Origin: Ciceribacter ferrooxidans
Lineage (GTDB): Bacteria; Pseudomonadota; Alphaproteobacteria; Rhizobiales; Rhizobiaceae
Direction: 5' to 3'
Assembly: GCF_004137355.1 (NCBI RefSeq)
Contig: NZ_SDVB01000238.1
Span: forward strand, 186,001-250,000
DNA: 64,000 bases
Below the pieces are notes generated by a model, which had not been told where the DNA came from, ran no database searches, and saw only the letters and a program-made list of their open reading frames with translations. The position numbers and the translations under genes were made by a program. This document shows positions 44,016 through 53,500 of this stretch, one piece after another (within the stretch, counting starts at the first letter, position 1; every line of letters begins with the position of its first letter).

Positions 44016-45383
44016 TCAGGCTTCGCGGCGACGTCCGCCGGCATTGCCGGAGCGTGCGGGACGGCCCTGGCCGAAGCCGTTGCCAGAACGGTTGCCACCC
44101 TTGCGGTGACCCGGCTTGCCGGCCGGACGACCGTCGGCCTTGGCGCCGCCTTCGGACTTGCCGCGGCCCTGGCCGCCTTGGTGGTTGCGGTTGTTGCCGC
44201 CACCGCCGGCGCCGCCACGGCGCTGCGGACGAACCGGACGCGAGAGGTTCGCCGGCGGTTCGCCGGAGGCGACCGGGATGTCGATGCCCATCAGCTTTTC
44301 GATGTCGCGCAGCAGGCGGCCTTCATCGGGACCGCAGAACGCGATCGCGATGCCGTCGCGGCCGGCGCGTGCGGTACGGCCGATGCGGTGGACATAGGCG
44401 TCAGGCACTTCCGGAAGGTCGTAGTTGAAGACGTGGCTGACGGCCGGGATGTCGATGCCGCGGGCGGCAACGTCGGTTGCGATCAGCGTCTTGATCTCGC
44501 CGTCGCGGAAGCCCTTCAGCGCGCGTTCGCGCTGGCCCTGGCTCTTGTTGCCGTGGATCGAGGCGACCGAATAGCCGGTGATGTCGAGGTGCTTCATCAG
44601 CTTTTCCGCACCGTGCTTGGTGCGCAGGAAGACAATGGAGCGGCCGTCCGGATTTTCCGTCAGGATCTTCTTCAGCATCTCGGTCTTGGCGTTCTGGCCG
44701 GCGACGAAATGGACGTGCTGCTCGATCTTGTCGGCAGCCTTGCCGGGCGGCGTCACCTCGACTTTCGCGGGATTGGTCAGAAAGTTTGCGGCGAGATCGG
44801 CGATGGTCTTCGGCATGGTGGCCGAGAACAGGAGCGTCTGGCGCTTCGGCGGAACCATCTTGGCGATCTTGCGCAGGTCGTGAATGAAGCCGAGGTCGAG
44901 CATCTGGTCGGCTTCGTCGAGGACCAGGTGGCTGACATGGCGCAGCGTCACGGCCTCGCGGGAGATCAGGTCCAGCAGCCGGCCGGGGGTGGCGACGAGG
45001 ATGTCGGTGCCACGTTCCAGCTGGAACTGCTGCTTGTTGATCGAGGCGCCGCCGACGACCTGGGTGATCTTGAGCGGCAGCTTGGCGCAGAAGGCGCGCA
45101 GGTTGTCGCCGATCTGGTTCACCAGTTCGCGGGTGGGGGCGAGGATGAGAACGCGCGTGGAGCGGGCCTGCGGCCGGGTTTCGCTCGCCATCAGGGCCTC
45201 GATGATCGGCAGGCCGAAGGCGGCCGTCTTGCCGGTGCCGGTCTGGGCGAGGCCGATCAGGTCCTGGCCTTCCATGACGAGCGGGATGGCCTGCGCCTGG
45301 ATCGGCGTCGGGGTTTCGAAACCCAGGTGGCCGAGGGTCTTCACGATTTTCTTGGACAGACCAAGTTCATCGAAATTGTTCAA
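44016..45383 (-). CDS. rhlE: DEAD-box RNA helicase, RhlE-like
   Basis: About 455 aa from a TTG at 45383 (NNFDELGLSKKIVKTL), which matches the usual family start; the frame continues to 45416. It carries the Q motif GFETPTPIQ, AQTGTGKT (Walker A), PTRELVNQI, GGASI, TPGRL, DEAD at VLDEADQML, SAT, and the C-terminal motifs RSIVFLRTKHGAEKL, TDVAARGIDIP and HRIGRTARAG. The C-terminal tail is Gly/Arg/Asn-rich, suited to RNA binding. It remodels structured RNA in ribosome assembly or mRNA decay, often at low temperature. Confidence 0.93.
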   Translation of the reverse strand: MNNFDELGLSKKIVKTLGHLGFETPTPIQAQAIPLVMEGQDLIGLAQTGTGKTAAFGLPIIEALMASETRPQARSTRVLILAPTRELVNQIGDNLRAFCAKLPLKITQVVGGASINKQQFQLERGTDILVATPGRLLDLISREAVTLRHVSHLVLDEADQMLDLGFIHDLRKIAKMVPPKRQTLLFSATMPKTIADLAANFLTNPAKVEVTPPGKAADKIEQHVHFVAGQNAKTEMLKKILTENPDGRSIVFLRTKHGAEKLMKHLDITGYSVASIHGNKSQGQRERALKGFRDGEIKTLIATDVAARGIDIPAVSHVFNYDLPEVPDAYVHRIGRTARAGRDGIAIAFCGPDEGRLLRDIEKLMGIDIPVASGEPPANLSRPVRPQRRGGAGGGGNNRNHQGGQGRGKSEGGAKADGRPAGKPGHRKGGNRSGNGFGQGRPARSGNAGGRRREA

Positions 45384-45645
45384 AGCATTTTGCCTTTCGG
45401 GGGCGCCAAAAACCATCGACCGGATCGCGGGCTTGCGAGCCGGTTGGCATTGGCGTCAAGAACCCCGCGTGATTTGGGAACTTGTAAGTTGGAAAAAGCT
45501 TCCAGCGCAGCGGCGGACATCTCCGCCGGTCAATTCACGCGCCTTGCCCTTCTTCGCGTCTCAGTTGTCGCTGGGCTCGCTCACGCGGCGGCCGGAAGGT
45601 GAAAGCACACGGGATGTGGGGCCTGCGGGCAGGAAAGTCAAGCAG

Positions 45646-47013
45646 TTATTTTGCAGCGCAGCGTGCCGGTTCGAAGCCGAGGATCACCCGCAGCCCGCCT
45701 TCCTCACGGTTCTCGATGCGCAAATCGATCTCGTAGGCGGTCGCGATATCGCGGACGATGGCCAGTCCGATCCCGGTCCCCGGTTTCTGGGTGTCGAGCC
45801 GTATGCCGCGCTCCGTCATCAGGCTAATGCCCTCGGCGTCGGCACCGGGACCGTCATCCTCGACGATGAGCACGGTTTTACCGCCCGTCTCGACATGGCG
45901 GACCGAAACCCAGCTACGGCTCCATTTGGAGGCGTTTTCGAGGATATTGCCGATCAGCTCGTGCAGGTCGTGCGGGTCGACGTCCAGCACCGTGTCCGGC
46001 GGTATCGAGACTCTCCAGTCGAGTTGCTCGCCGAGCGGTGTCCGTTTCAACGTTCTCACGATGGTCTGGACGGTGTTGCGGAGATCGGAGACGGAACGAT
46101 GCAGCTCCGCATTGACGGCGAGGCGGCTGCGGGTCAGTTCGCGGTCGACATGGGCCTGCATGACGGTCGCGATATGGGCGAGTTCATGGGCAAGTTCGGT
46201 CTCGCCCTTTTCACGCAGCGTCTCTGCGTCATTGGCGAGAATCGTGAGTGGTGTCTTCAGCCCGTGCGCGAGATCGCCGGCGGCGGCGCGTGCCCGTGTG
46301 AGGATTTCCGACTGCGAATCGAGCAGCCGGTTGACGGCTTCGACCACGGGGCGGAGCTCCTCCGGAAACCGGCCCGTCAGCCGATCCGCCTTGCGCTCCC
46401 GGATGCGGTTCAGTCCCTCGCTGACCGACGAGATCGGACGCAGACCGAAAGTCAACTGGGCAAGCGAAGCGGCTATCAGGAAGATCGCGAGCGCTGCGGC
46501 GTAGGGCAGCATGTCGCGGGCGAATTCACCGCCGGCCTTCGCCAGTTCCGCAGCGTCGATGGCGGCTGCGATGCGTATTTCGCGCTCGCCCTCCGGGGCC
46601 GCCAGGATCACCTTGCGTTCCTGGACGATGAGATCTGATTCATCCGGTCCCTTCAGGTGATATCGGTGGATCTCTCCGCTTTCGTGGACATCGACCGGAA
46701 GGGCCAGCACGTAGTCCCACAGCGAAGGCGAGCGCAGCGTCTGCTTGCGCACGTCGTCCTCAGCCTGCCAGTAGAGTCCGCCATAGGGCATCTGGAAACG
46801 CAGGTCGGTTGGCGTTTTCGGCAGTTCGAGCTTATCCTCTGCCGTCACCCGCAAGGCGCCGGCGATGTTGTTGATGTGGTTCGTCAGCTCCTGGTCGACG
46901 CGCCGTTCGAGATTGGTCCTGAAGAGCTCGATGAAGACGAGGCTCGCCATCGTCAGGGCCAGGAGAACGCTGGCGACCGAGACGAGGAAGAAGCGGCTGC
47001 GGATGGAGTGCAT
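45646..47013 (-). CDS. Sensor histidine kinase of a two-component system
   Basis: A 455-aa kinase. TM1 is at about residues 10-30, a periplasmic sensor domain follows, and TM2 is at about 168-190. HAMP follows, then the HisKA phosphoacceptor in AGDLAHGLKTPLTIL and the HATPase boxes NILENASKWS, EDDGPG and GTGIGLAIV. The downstream gene of an operon with a PepSY protein and an OmpR-type regulator, each overlapping the next by one base (TGATG). The signal is unknown; the genes resemble QseC/PhoQ-like systems. Confidence 0.9.
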   Translation of the reverse strand: MHSIRSRFFLVSVASVLLALTMASLVFIELFRTNLERRVDQELTNHINNIAGALRVTAEDKLELPKTPTDLRFQMPYGGLYWQAEDDVRKQTLRSPSLWDYVLALPVDVHESGEIHRYHLKGPDESDLIVQERKVILAAPEGEREIRIAAAIDAAELAKAGGEFARDMLPYAAALAIFLIAASLAQLTFGLRPISSVSEGLNRIRERKADRLTGRFPEELRPVVEAVNRLLDSQSEILTRARAAAGDLAHGLKTPLTILANDAETLREKGETELAHELAHIATVMQAHVDRELTRSRLAVNAELHRSVSDLRNTVQTIVRTLKRTPLGEQLDWRVSIPPDTVLDVDPHDLHELIGNILENASKWSRSWVSVRHVETGGKTVLIVEDDGPGADAEGISLMTERGIRLDTQKPGTGIGLAIVRDIATAYEIDLRIENREEGGLRVILGFEPARCAAK

Positions 47014-47678
47014 CAGCCGGCATCTCCGGCGATGCGATAGCCGTAGCCGCGTCTGGTTTCTATGATCTCGCGGCCGAGTTTGCGGCGCAGGCGGCCGATC
47101 AGCACTTCGACCGAATTGCTCTCGCGTTCGAAGTCCTGTGCATAGAGCTGTTCGGTGAGCTCTGCCTGGGAGACGTTGCGCTGGCGGTTATGTGCCAGAT
47201 GGACCAGACAGCGATATTCGAGCGGCGTCAGACTGACCGGCAATCCCTCGCGCTTGACCGACTTGGTCCTCGGATCGATTTCTATGCTGCCTATCATCAT
47301 GACGGGCGTCGACTGGCCGCAGCTGCGGCGGATGATGGCGCGCAGACGCGCCAGAAGTTCCGGGACCTGGAAGGGCTTGGTGAGATAGTCGTCGGCGCCG
47401 GCGTCGATGCCTTCCACACGCTCCTGCCAGTTGCCTCGGGCCGTGAGGATCAGGACGGGCATGGCCCTGCCACCGCTTCGCCAACGCTTCAGAACGGACA
47501 ATCCGTCCATACCGGGCAGGCCGAGATCGAGCACGACGGCGGCGAACTCTTCCGAATCGCCGGTGAACCAGCCGCATTCGCCGTCGGTTTCATGGGTCAC
47601 GACGAAACCTTCGCGCTCCAGATGAGCGATAACGTTCCGGGCAATGAGCCGGTCATCTTCGACAAGCAGGAGCCGCAT
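47013..47678 (-). CDS. OmpR-family response regulator
   Basis: A 221-aa regulator. The receiver domain has the acidic pocket EDD, phosphoacceptor Asp in VVLDLGLPGMDG (near residue 51), the Thr in LTARGNWQERVEG and Lys in DYLTKPF. The C-terminal winged HTH is LTPLEYRCLVHLAHN ... NSVEVLIGRLRRKLG. It overlaps the kinase gene and the PepSY gene by one base each. The likely target is the divergent PepSY/cytochrome b561 pair across the 134-bp promoter region. Confidence 0.93.
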   Translation of the reverse strand: MRLLLVEDDRLIARNVIAHLEREGFVVTHETDGECGWFTGDSEEFAAVVLDLGLPGMDGLSVLKRWRSGGRAMPVLILTARGNWQERVEGIDAGADDYLTKPFQVPELLARLRAIIRRSCGQSTPVMMIGSIEIDPRTKSVKREGLPVSLTPLEYRCLVHLAHNRQRNVSQAELTEQLYAQDFERESNSVEVLIGRLRRKLGREIIETRRGYGYRIAGDAG

Positions 47679-48175
47679 CAGTCGTTCTCGATATGCAGGA
47701 TGCCGCCGGTCGCGGCGTCTATGTTGACTTCGACGACGCGGCCGTTCGGTTTCAGCACGCGGAACTCATAGACGGGGCGCTTGCCCTGGCGGAGGAGGTC
47801 GACGGAGACGATGTCGCCGCTGACGCGCTGGCGGAGGATCTTCTGAAGCGTCGCAAGAGACTTCATCTTGCCGAGGGCGACCGCCTTCTGGATACGGTCG
47901 CGGCTGTCGTCATGGTCACTGGACGAGGAGCTGCCGCCGCTTCCCCCGCCCGACCCGCCGTCGTCGCCGCCGCCGTCGCCACCGCCGTCGTCACCACCGC
48001 CATCATCGCCGCCGTCGTCGTGACCGTCGTCGCCGGAATCGCTGTCGGAGCTCTCGTGCCCATCATCGTGACCATCATCATCCGCATACACGTGTGGAGT
48101 CGTCGCCAGCAGGACGGTAGCAACCAGCCCTGCGAGCGAGAGTCGCGACAGCCAGTCCCCAAGTCTCCTACTCAT
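47678..48175 (-). CDS. PepSY-domain protein with a Gly/Asp/Ser-rich linker
   Basis: A 165-aa exported protein. A signal peptide (about residues 1-31, ending TTPHVYADDDG) is followed by an about 55-residue low-complexity stretch of Asp, Gly, Ser and His. The C-terminal PepSY domain reads KSLATLQKILRQRVSGDIVSVDLLR ... RPVYEFRVLKPNGRVVEVNIDAATG. PepSY domains often inhibit peptidases or modulate sensors. It is first in the operon with the response regulator and kinase (TGATG overlap), so it may sense or modulate in the periplasm. The linker could bind calcium or other metals. Confidence 0.85.
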   Translation of the reverse strand: MSRRLGDWLSRLSLAGLVATVLLATTPHVYADDDGHDDGHESSDSDSGDDGHDDGGDDGGGDDGGGDGGGDDGGSGGGSGGSSSSSDHDDSRDRIQKAVALGKMKSLATLQKILRQRVSGDIVSVDLLRQGKRPVYEFRVLKPNGRVVEVNIDAATGGILHIEND

Positions 48176-48209
48176 GGACGCGATCTAGCATCTTCAAGCT
48201 GACATTTCC

Positions 48210-48226
48210 CTGACAATTGTCGTCAG
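48210..48226. promoter_or_regulatory. Candidate response-regulator site CTGACAATTGTCGTCAG
   Basis: An inverted repeat (CTGAC / GTCAG) containing the perfect palindrome GACAATTGTC at 48212-48221. It lies in the 134-bp gap between the PepSY/two-component operon and the divergent PepSY/cytochrome b561 operon. Its position would allow control of both directions. Confidence 0.5.
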
Positions 48227-48309
48227 TTATCGATCAGCATCCCTCGACTAGCTTCCACATCAACGGTCGGCGGCAATGGTGCCACGGCCGGTTGCAAAAG
48301 GATGTTCCC

Positions 48310-48585
48310 ATGAAAAAGACCTTTATCGCTTCGATCTTCGCTCTTACCGCCCTCGGTGCCGTTGCTCACGCGGAAGAAAGCACCTCCTGCGACGTTGCGA
48401 AGGACAAGTGGATGGCCGAGGACGCCCTGAAGGCGAAGCTGACCGGCGAAGGCATGGAAGTCCGCAAGATCAAGGTCGAGAACGGCTGCTACGAAGTCTA
48501 TGGCATCGACGCCAAGGGCGGCAAGGTCGAAGCCCTCTACAACCCGGAAACTGGCGAGCAGGCCGGCACTGCCGGAGCCGACTGA
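48310..48585 (+). CDS. Small exported PepSY-like protein
   Basis: A 91-aa protein. A signal peptide (MKKTFIASIFALTALGAVAHA) is followed by a mature region of about 70 residues with two cysteines (STSCDVAKDKW and NGCYEVYGI) that could be disulfide-bonded. The PepSY-like segment is AEDALKAKLTGEGMEVRKIKVENGCYEVYGIDAKG. It overlaps the cytochrome b561-like gene by one base (TGATG) and is divergent from a PepSY/two-component operon, so both PepSY proteins may belong to one redox-linked system. Confidence 0.85.
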   Translation: MKKTFIASIFALTALGAVAHAEESTSCDVAKDKWMAEDALKAKLTGEGMEVRKIKVENGCYEVYGIDAKGGKVEALYNPETGEQAGTAGAD

Positions 48586-49157
48586 TGAACGAAGCCGTGC
48601 GGAAAATGCCCGGCACTGCCTCCGGCCGCGTTTCGCGGCCGGAAGTGGTGAAAGTCTGGGACCCGCTGGTGCGGTTGTTCCACTGGTCGCTGGTCGGCTT
48701 CTTCGCCTTTTCGTACCTGACCGGCGACGAATGGAAATCGGCCCACATCATTTCCGGTTACGTGATCGCCGGACTGATTGCGTTCAGGGTACTGTGGGGG
48801 CTCTTCGGCAGCCACCATGCCCGGTTTTCGAGCTTCGTCTACAGCCCGTTCACGGTCCTGTCGTTCCTTCTCGATACCGCCCGCATGCGCGCAAAGCGCT
48901 ACGTCGGCCATAATCCGGCAGGCGGGGCCATGGTGGTGGCGCTTCTCCTGATGATCGCGGGGATCGTCACCAGCGGCTACATGATGACGACCGACACATT
49001 CTGGGGCGTCGAATGGGTCGAGGAAGCCCACGAGATATTCGTCTACGCGACGCTCGCGCTGGTCGCGCTTCACATCTGCGGCGTCGTTCTCGCCAGCGTG
49101 GAGCACAGGGAAAACCTCGTGCGTGCCATGATCACCGGCTGGAAAAGGGCCGAATAA
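48585..49157 (+). CDS. Cytochrome b561-family membrane protein
   Basis: About 190 aa from ATG 48585, overlapping the previous stop. Four membrane helices are predicted (near residues 30-48, 55-72, 105-125, 145-170). Histidines in the helices could ligate b-type haem: RLFHWSLVG, SAHIISGYV and EEAHEIFVYATLALVALHICG. The protein would move electrons to or from the periplasm. It pairs with a PepSY protein, a combination seen in several alphaproteobacteria. The longer frame from 48276 covers the PepSY gene and is not used. Confidence 0.88.
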   Translation: MNEAVRKMPGTASGRVSRPEVVKVWDPLVRLFHWSLVGFFAFSYLTGDEWKSAHIISGYVIAGLIAFRVLWGLFGSHHARFSSFVYSPFTVLSFLLDTARMRAKRYVGHNPAGGAMVVALLLMIAGIVTSGYMMTTDTFWGVEWVEEAHEIFVYATLALVALHICGVVLASVEHRENLVRAMITGWKRAE

Positions 49158-49164
49158 AAGAAGA

Positions 49165-49192
49165 CCGGCGGCAGGCCTTCGCCTGGCGCCGG
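49165..49192. terminator. Hairpin between cytochrome b561 and the small monooxygenase-like gene
   Basis: CCGGCG (49165-49170) pairs with CGCCGG (49187-49192), with an inner CAGGC/GCCTG stem and loop CTTC. It sits between two convergent genes and is likely a shared terminator; T-tracts are weak. Confidence 0.6.
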
Positions 49193-49209
49193 ATGTCCCC
49201 TTCCGGAGC

Positions 49210-49494
49210 TCAGACCTCCGAAAAATGCCCCATCAGGTTGATCCCCGCGACATGCGCCATGAACGGCGCGAAGGCCGGGTCGCTCTCGACCTTCTTTGCC
49301 GCCGACTTCGCGTCGTCGAGCGACCGCCACGTCACCATGTCGGCGAGCTTGGCGCTGCCGTCGGCGGCGGCGAGCGTCCTCCAGCCGAGGTAGCCGGGGA
49401 AGGTGGAGAGAATCGCCTTTATGCTTTCGCGTGCGGCGATGGCGCTCTCCCGGTCCGCGACGTCGTAGACCACCAGTTCGTATGCCTTTTCCAT
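49210..49494 (-). CDS. Antibiotic biosynthesis monooxygenase-type (dimeric alpha/beta barrel) protein
   Basis: A 94-aa protein with the ferredoxin-like alpha/beta fold of ABM and EthD proteins: AYELVVYDVADRESAIAARESIKAILSTFPGYLGWRTL, then ADMVTWRSLDDAKSAAKKV. No catalytic residues are assignable. It may be an enzyme or a small binding protein. It is divergent from the WYL-domain regulator (49601), which could control it. Confidence 0.75.
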   Translation of the reverse strand: MEKAYELVVYDVADRESAIAARESIKAILSTFPGYLGWRTLAAADGSAKLADMVTWRSLDDAKSAAKKVESDPAFAPFMAHVAGINLMGHFSEV

Positions 49495-49600
49495 GTCGTG
49501 CTCCTTGTCTTGACTGCCGGCCGGTTGACCGGATGGCGCGGTTTAAGCACAGTCCTGCTGACAGCCTTGTGGCCACAATCGTTCAGCCGAGTGCAGAATC

Positions 49601-50281
49601 ATGCGTCCAGCCGACCGTCTTTTCCGAATCATCCAGCTGATGCGCGCCACCGGTCGGGCGATGACGGCGGCCGAGATCGCCGAGAAGATGGAGGTCTCCA
49701 GGCGCACGATCTATCGCGACATGGAGCATCTCGTCGGCTCGGGGGCGCCGATCGACGGCGAACCTGGCGTGGGCTACCTGCTACGCGAGGATTTCGATGC
49801 GCCGCCGCTGGTCTTCACCTTCGAGCAGTTGGAAGCGCTCGCTTTCGGGGTGCGGGCAGTGCAGATGCTGGGCAATGATTCGCTCGGCCGGGCGGCCCGC
49901 GAGGCGCTGGAAAAGCTCGAGGCGTCGCTGCCGAAGGAGCATGTCGAAAGACTGCGGCGGGCGCCGCTCCGGGCATTCCGCAGCGGCAGCCAGGGGACGA
50001 TCCCCGCCTCCTTCGATCTCGTCCGGAAAGCGATTTCCCCTCGCCGCAAGATGGAGATCGGCTACCGCAGCCTGTCCGGAGCGGTGACCCGGCGCGTCGT
50101 CCGGCCGCTCGGCCTCAGCGCCTTCGGGAATCTATGGTTGCTGACGGCCTGGTGCGAACTGCGGGACGGCTTCCGGGACTTCCGTCTCGACCGCGTCGAA
50201 GACGCGATCCTGCTCGACGAGACATTTCCTGCCGACGCGGAGAAGAGCTTCGAGCGCTATCTGGATGGCCTTGCCGGGTGA
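49601..50281 (+). CDS. HTH-WYL domain transcription regulator (YafY-like)
   Basis: A 226-aa protein. The N-terminal HTH_11 is MTAAEIAEKMEVSRRTIYRDMEHL. The WYL segment is in the C-terminal half (MEIGYRSLSGAVTRRVVRPLGLSAFGNLWLLTAWCELRDGFRDFRLDRV). WYL domains bind nucleic acid or small ligands and often control DNA-damage or defence genes; standalone YafY types usually regulate a neighbouring enzyme gene. It is divergent from the small ABM-type gene and followed by a hairpin. Confidence 0.92.
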   Translation: MRPADRLFRIIQLMRATGRAMTAAEIAEKMEVSRRTIYRDMEHLVGSGAPIDGEPGVGYLLREDFDAPPLVFTFEQLEALAFGVRAVQMLGNDSLGRAAREALEKLEASLPKEHVERLRRAPLRAFRSGSQGTIPASFDLVRKAISPRRKMEIGYRSLSGAVTRRVVRPLGLSAFGNLWLLTAWCELRDGFRDFRLDRVEDAILLDETFPADAEKSFERYLDGLAG

Positions 50282-50283
50282 AT

Positions 50284-50303
50284 GGAGCGCCGGTCGCTCC
50301 TTT
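50284..50303 (+). terminator. Short hairpin after the WYL regulator
   Basis: GGAGCG (50284-50289) pairs with CGCTCC (50295-50300), loop CCGGT, followed by TTT. It begins 3 bp after the WYL regulator stop. The remaining 200 bp to the hybrid kinase shows no gene. Confidence 0.55.
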
Positions 50304-50509
50304 CAGGCTGGGGCAAGTCTTGCGGCGTAGCTTTCCCGCGTCTTCCCGTATCGAACACCTTCCTCGGTCCCGATTCTCTTGCTCCATCCCTCGTCTTTCC
50401 ACGGCCGACCGACAACGAGCGCACAGTCCGACGTGCCTGCCGGCCGTTCGGATGCGGTGGTGACGGACCGTTTACCATTGAGCGGCATCTTCGCTTCGGG
50501 GGACGAGTG

Positions 50510-53500
50510 ATGACGAAGGCGCGTGATTTGCTGGAAAGGGTGTGCGGCAAGATCTCTGATCTGCCCGATCCTGCATGCGTCAAGGACGGCGAGCTTCGTT
50601 ACGTCGCGGCCAACGAAGCCTATGCGCAACTTTTCGGCCTTCATCCCGAAGAATTCACAGGCAAGATGGACGGGGAGCTTTTCGATCACGCAGCCTGGGG
50701 TGACCGCGACGACCGCGAGCGCCGCGCGGTCGTCTTCGGGGAGGAGCAGACAGTTCTGGTTTCCGATCGCGCCGGGCGGTCGCGTCGGCTGATGATCGAG
50801 CGGTTCTCCGACGAGGACGGCCGTTCATACCTCTTTGCGAAGGCCGGCGAGGTGGACGAGAGGCAGGCTGCTGTGCCTTTGGCGCCAACGCCGGACGCGG
50901 AGGAATCAAGCGCGTCCCTGCACCGCCAGATCGAGAGGCTGCTGCGTTTCCTGCCGGTCGGCGTCCTGTTGCTCAGCAACGAACTCGTCATCGAATACTT
51001 CAACGATGCCTTCGCAGGCATGCTCGGGAGCAGCCGGCCGGAACGGCTCATTGGTATGAGCTACCGGGATTTCGTCCGCAGGAACTATGATCGTGGCGTC
51101 TACCGGCACGGGGACGAGGTATTCGAAGACTTCTATGCCCGTCGGCTTGCACAGATCCTGAACGACAAGGGACAGGGCAGCACCGCGCAGTTCGAGACGA
51201 CGCGGGGATTGGTGCTGTCCGTCGTCGCCCAGCATCTGGACGGCGGCAAGATACTGGTTACCTATTCGGATGTGACGCCATTGCACCGGCGTGAGCAGGA
51301 AAGCGTCCTCTATCGCACCACGATCGAGCAACTGCCGGTTCCCGTGTTCATTCGTGACAAGGAGCATCGCTTCATCTTCGCCAACAAGGCTTACGAAGAG
51401 ATGCACCAGTGCACGCTCGAAAGCGTGTACGGGCTCGACGAGGAGCAGATGTTTCCGGAGCTCGGCGCGGAGTTCTACAAGGACAATGTCGAGGTGCTGC
51501 GGACCGGCGCCTTGTTCGAACGCGCCGCCGATGTGACCCTTCCGGACAGTCGCCCGGCGGCCATCGTCACCCGGATGAGCCGGATCATCACGCCCGACCA
51601 GACCCCATACCTCGTCGGCTCGATTTCGGACGTGACCTTGCTCAAGGCGCGCGAACAGCAATTGCTGGAAGCGCAAGCCCGGACCGAGAAGCTCTACGAC
51701 GATCTCGTCAGCATCTTCCGAATCATGCCGGTTGGCGTCGCGATCCTCGACCGCGACCTGAACGTTGAGTTTGCCAACGAACAATGCGCCACAATATGGG
51801 CTTGGCCCGAAGGCACACCGCTCGAGGGCAGGCCGTTTCGCTACTATTGTGAGCTCAACAAGAAAAGAGGTTGGAGCTGGCCGGAAACCGAGTTCGAGGA
51901 AGGGTATCGGCAGCGTGTCGCCGCCTTCAGCGAACTTCGCGGGTCTGTGACCCGCGAGATGGCCTATGCCGACGGGAAGTACGTGCTGAGCACCGCCACG
52001 CGCCTCAATGGCGACCGAATCTTGCTGACATACGCCGATCTCACCGAGGTGCGGAAAAAGGAACGCGAAATCGGCGAGACCCAGGCCAAGCTCGAACAAC
52101 TCGGCCAGTTCATGCACGATGCGACACGGGTGATGTCGCAGGGCCTCGCTTTCGTCGAGGACGGCGTGATCCTGCAGTCGAACGAGGCGCTCGCGCGTAT
52201 CCTGAACGTCCCGGCGAAGCTCGTGGAACCGGGCCAGAGCTGGCATGCCTCCTTCGCCTGTTGCGCGCGGCGCGGCGATTTCGGCGCCGAGCCGATGGAA
52301 CGGCTGCGCAAATGGCAGGAAAAGATCGAGGCGCAGAAGGGGTTCTCCGAGGTCTTCCTCGCCGATGGCAAAACCTGGGTCCAGGTCGATGCGACGGTGA
52401 GCAGCCACGGGCACTGGATGCTCGTCTATTCTGACATCACCGAGATGAAGAAGCGCGAGCAGGAACTGACGGTTCTTCTTGCGCGCAGCGAAGCGGCCGA
52501 CAGGGCGAAGTCCGAATTCCTCGCCAACATGAGCCACGAAATCCGCACGCCGATGAACGGCGTGCTCGGCATGGCGGAACTGCTGGCCGGCTCCAATCTC
52601 GACACCCGCCAGAAGACCTTCGTCGACATTATTGTGAAATCCGGCAATGCCCTGCTGACAATCATCAACGATATTCTCGACTTCTCGAAGATCGACGCCG
52701 GACAGATGCAGCTGCGCAAGATGGCGTTTGACCCGATCGACGCGGTCGAGGACGTGGCGACGCTGCTTTCGACCGCGGCCGCCGAAAAGGACATCGAACT
52801 CCTCGTCGATGGCGATGCCGCCGCCCGCCACGTGATCATCGGCGACGCCGGCCGTTTCCGCCAGATCGTCACCAACCTGCTCGGCAACGCCATCAAATTC
52901 ACCGAGAAGGGACATGTGCTCGTCACCCTTTCGAGCGAGCCCGCCGGAGACGGCGAGGTGACGGTGACGTTGAGGATCGAGGACACCGGCGTCGGCATTC
53001 CGGACGACAAGCGGCGGACGATCTTCGAGAAATTTTCCCAGGTCGATTCGTCCTCGACCCGCCGGCACGAGGGGACTGGGCTCGGGCTTGCGATCACTGC
53101 AGGCCTCGTCGGGCTCTTCGGCGGCAGCATCGACGTCGAGAGCGAACCTGGACTTGGCTCGGTCTTTACCGTCCGCCTGCCGTTCAAGACGGCCGGCAGC
53201 CGCCACCAGCACCGCACGCTGCCTTCGAACGTCGAGGGCGCGCGCGTGCTCGTCGTCGACGATAATGCGCTCAACCGGAAAATTCTTGCCGAGCAGCTCG
53301 TCGGCTGGGGATTCGATGGTCTGGCCGTCGACGGCGGTGCGGCTGCCTTTGCGATTCTCGAAGAGGCCTGCCGTCTCGGCGTGGCGGTCGATGCGCTGGT
53401 CATCGACGACCAGATGCCGGGCATGAGCGGCGTCGATCTGGCGCGCCGGGTTCGCGACGATTCTCGTTTCGGGGAGGTGGCAATCGTCTTCCTGACCTCG

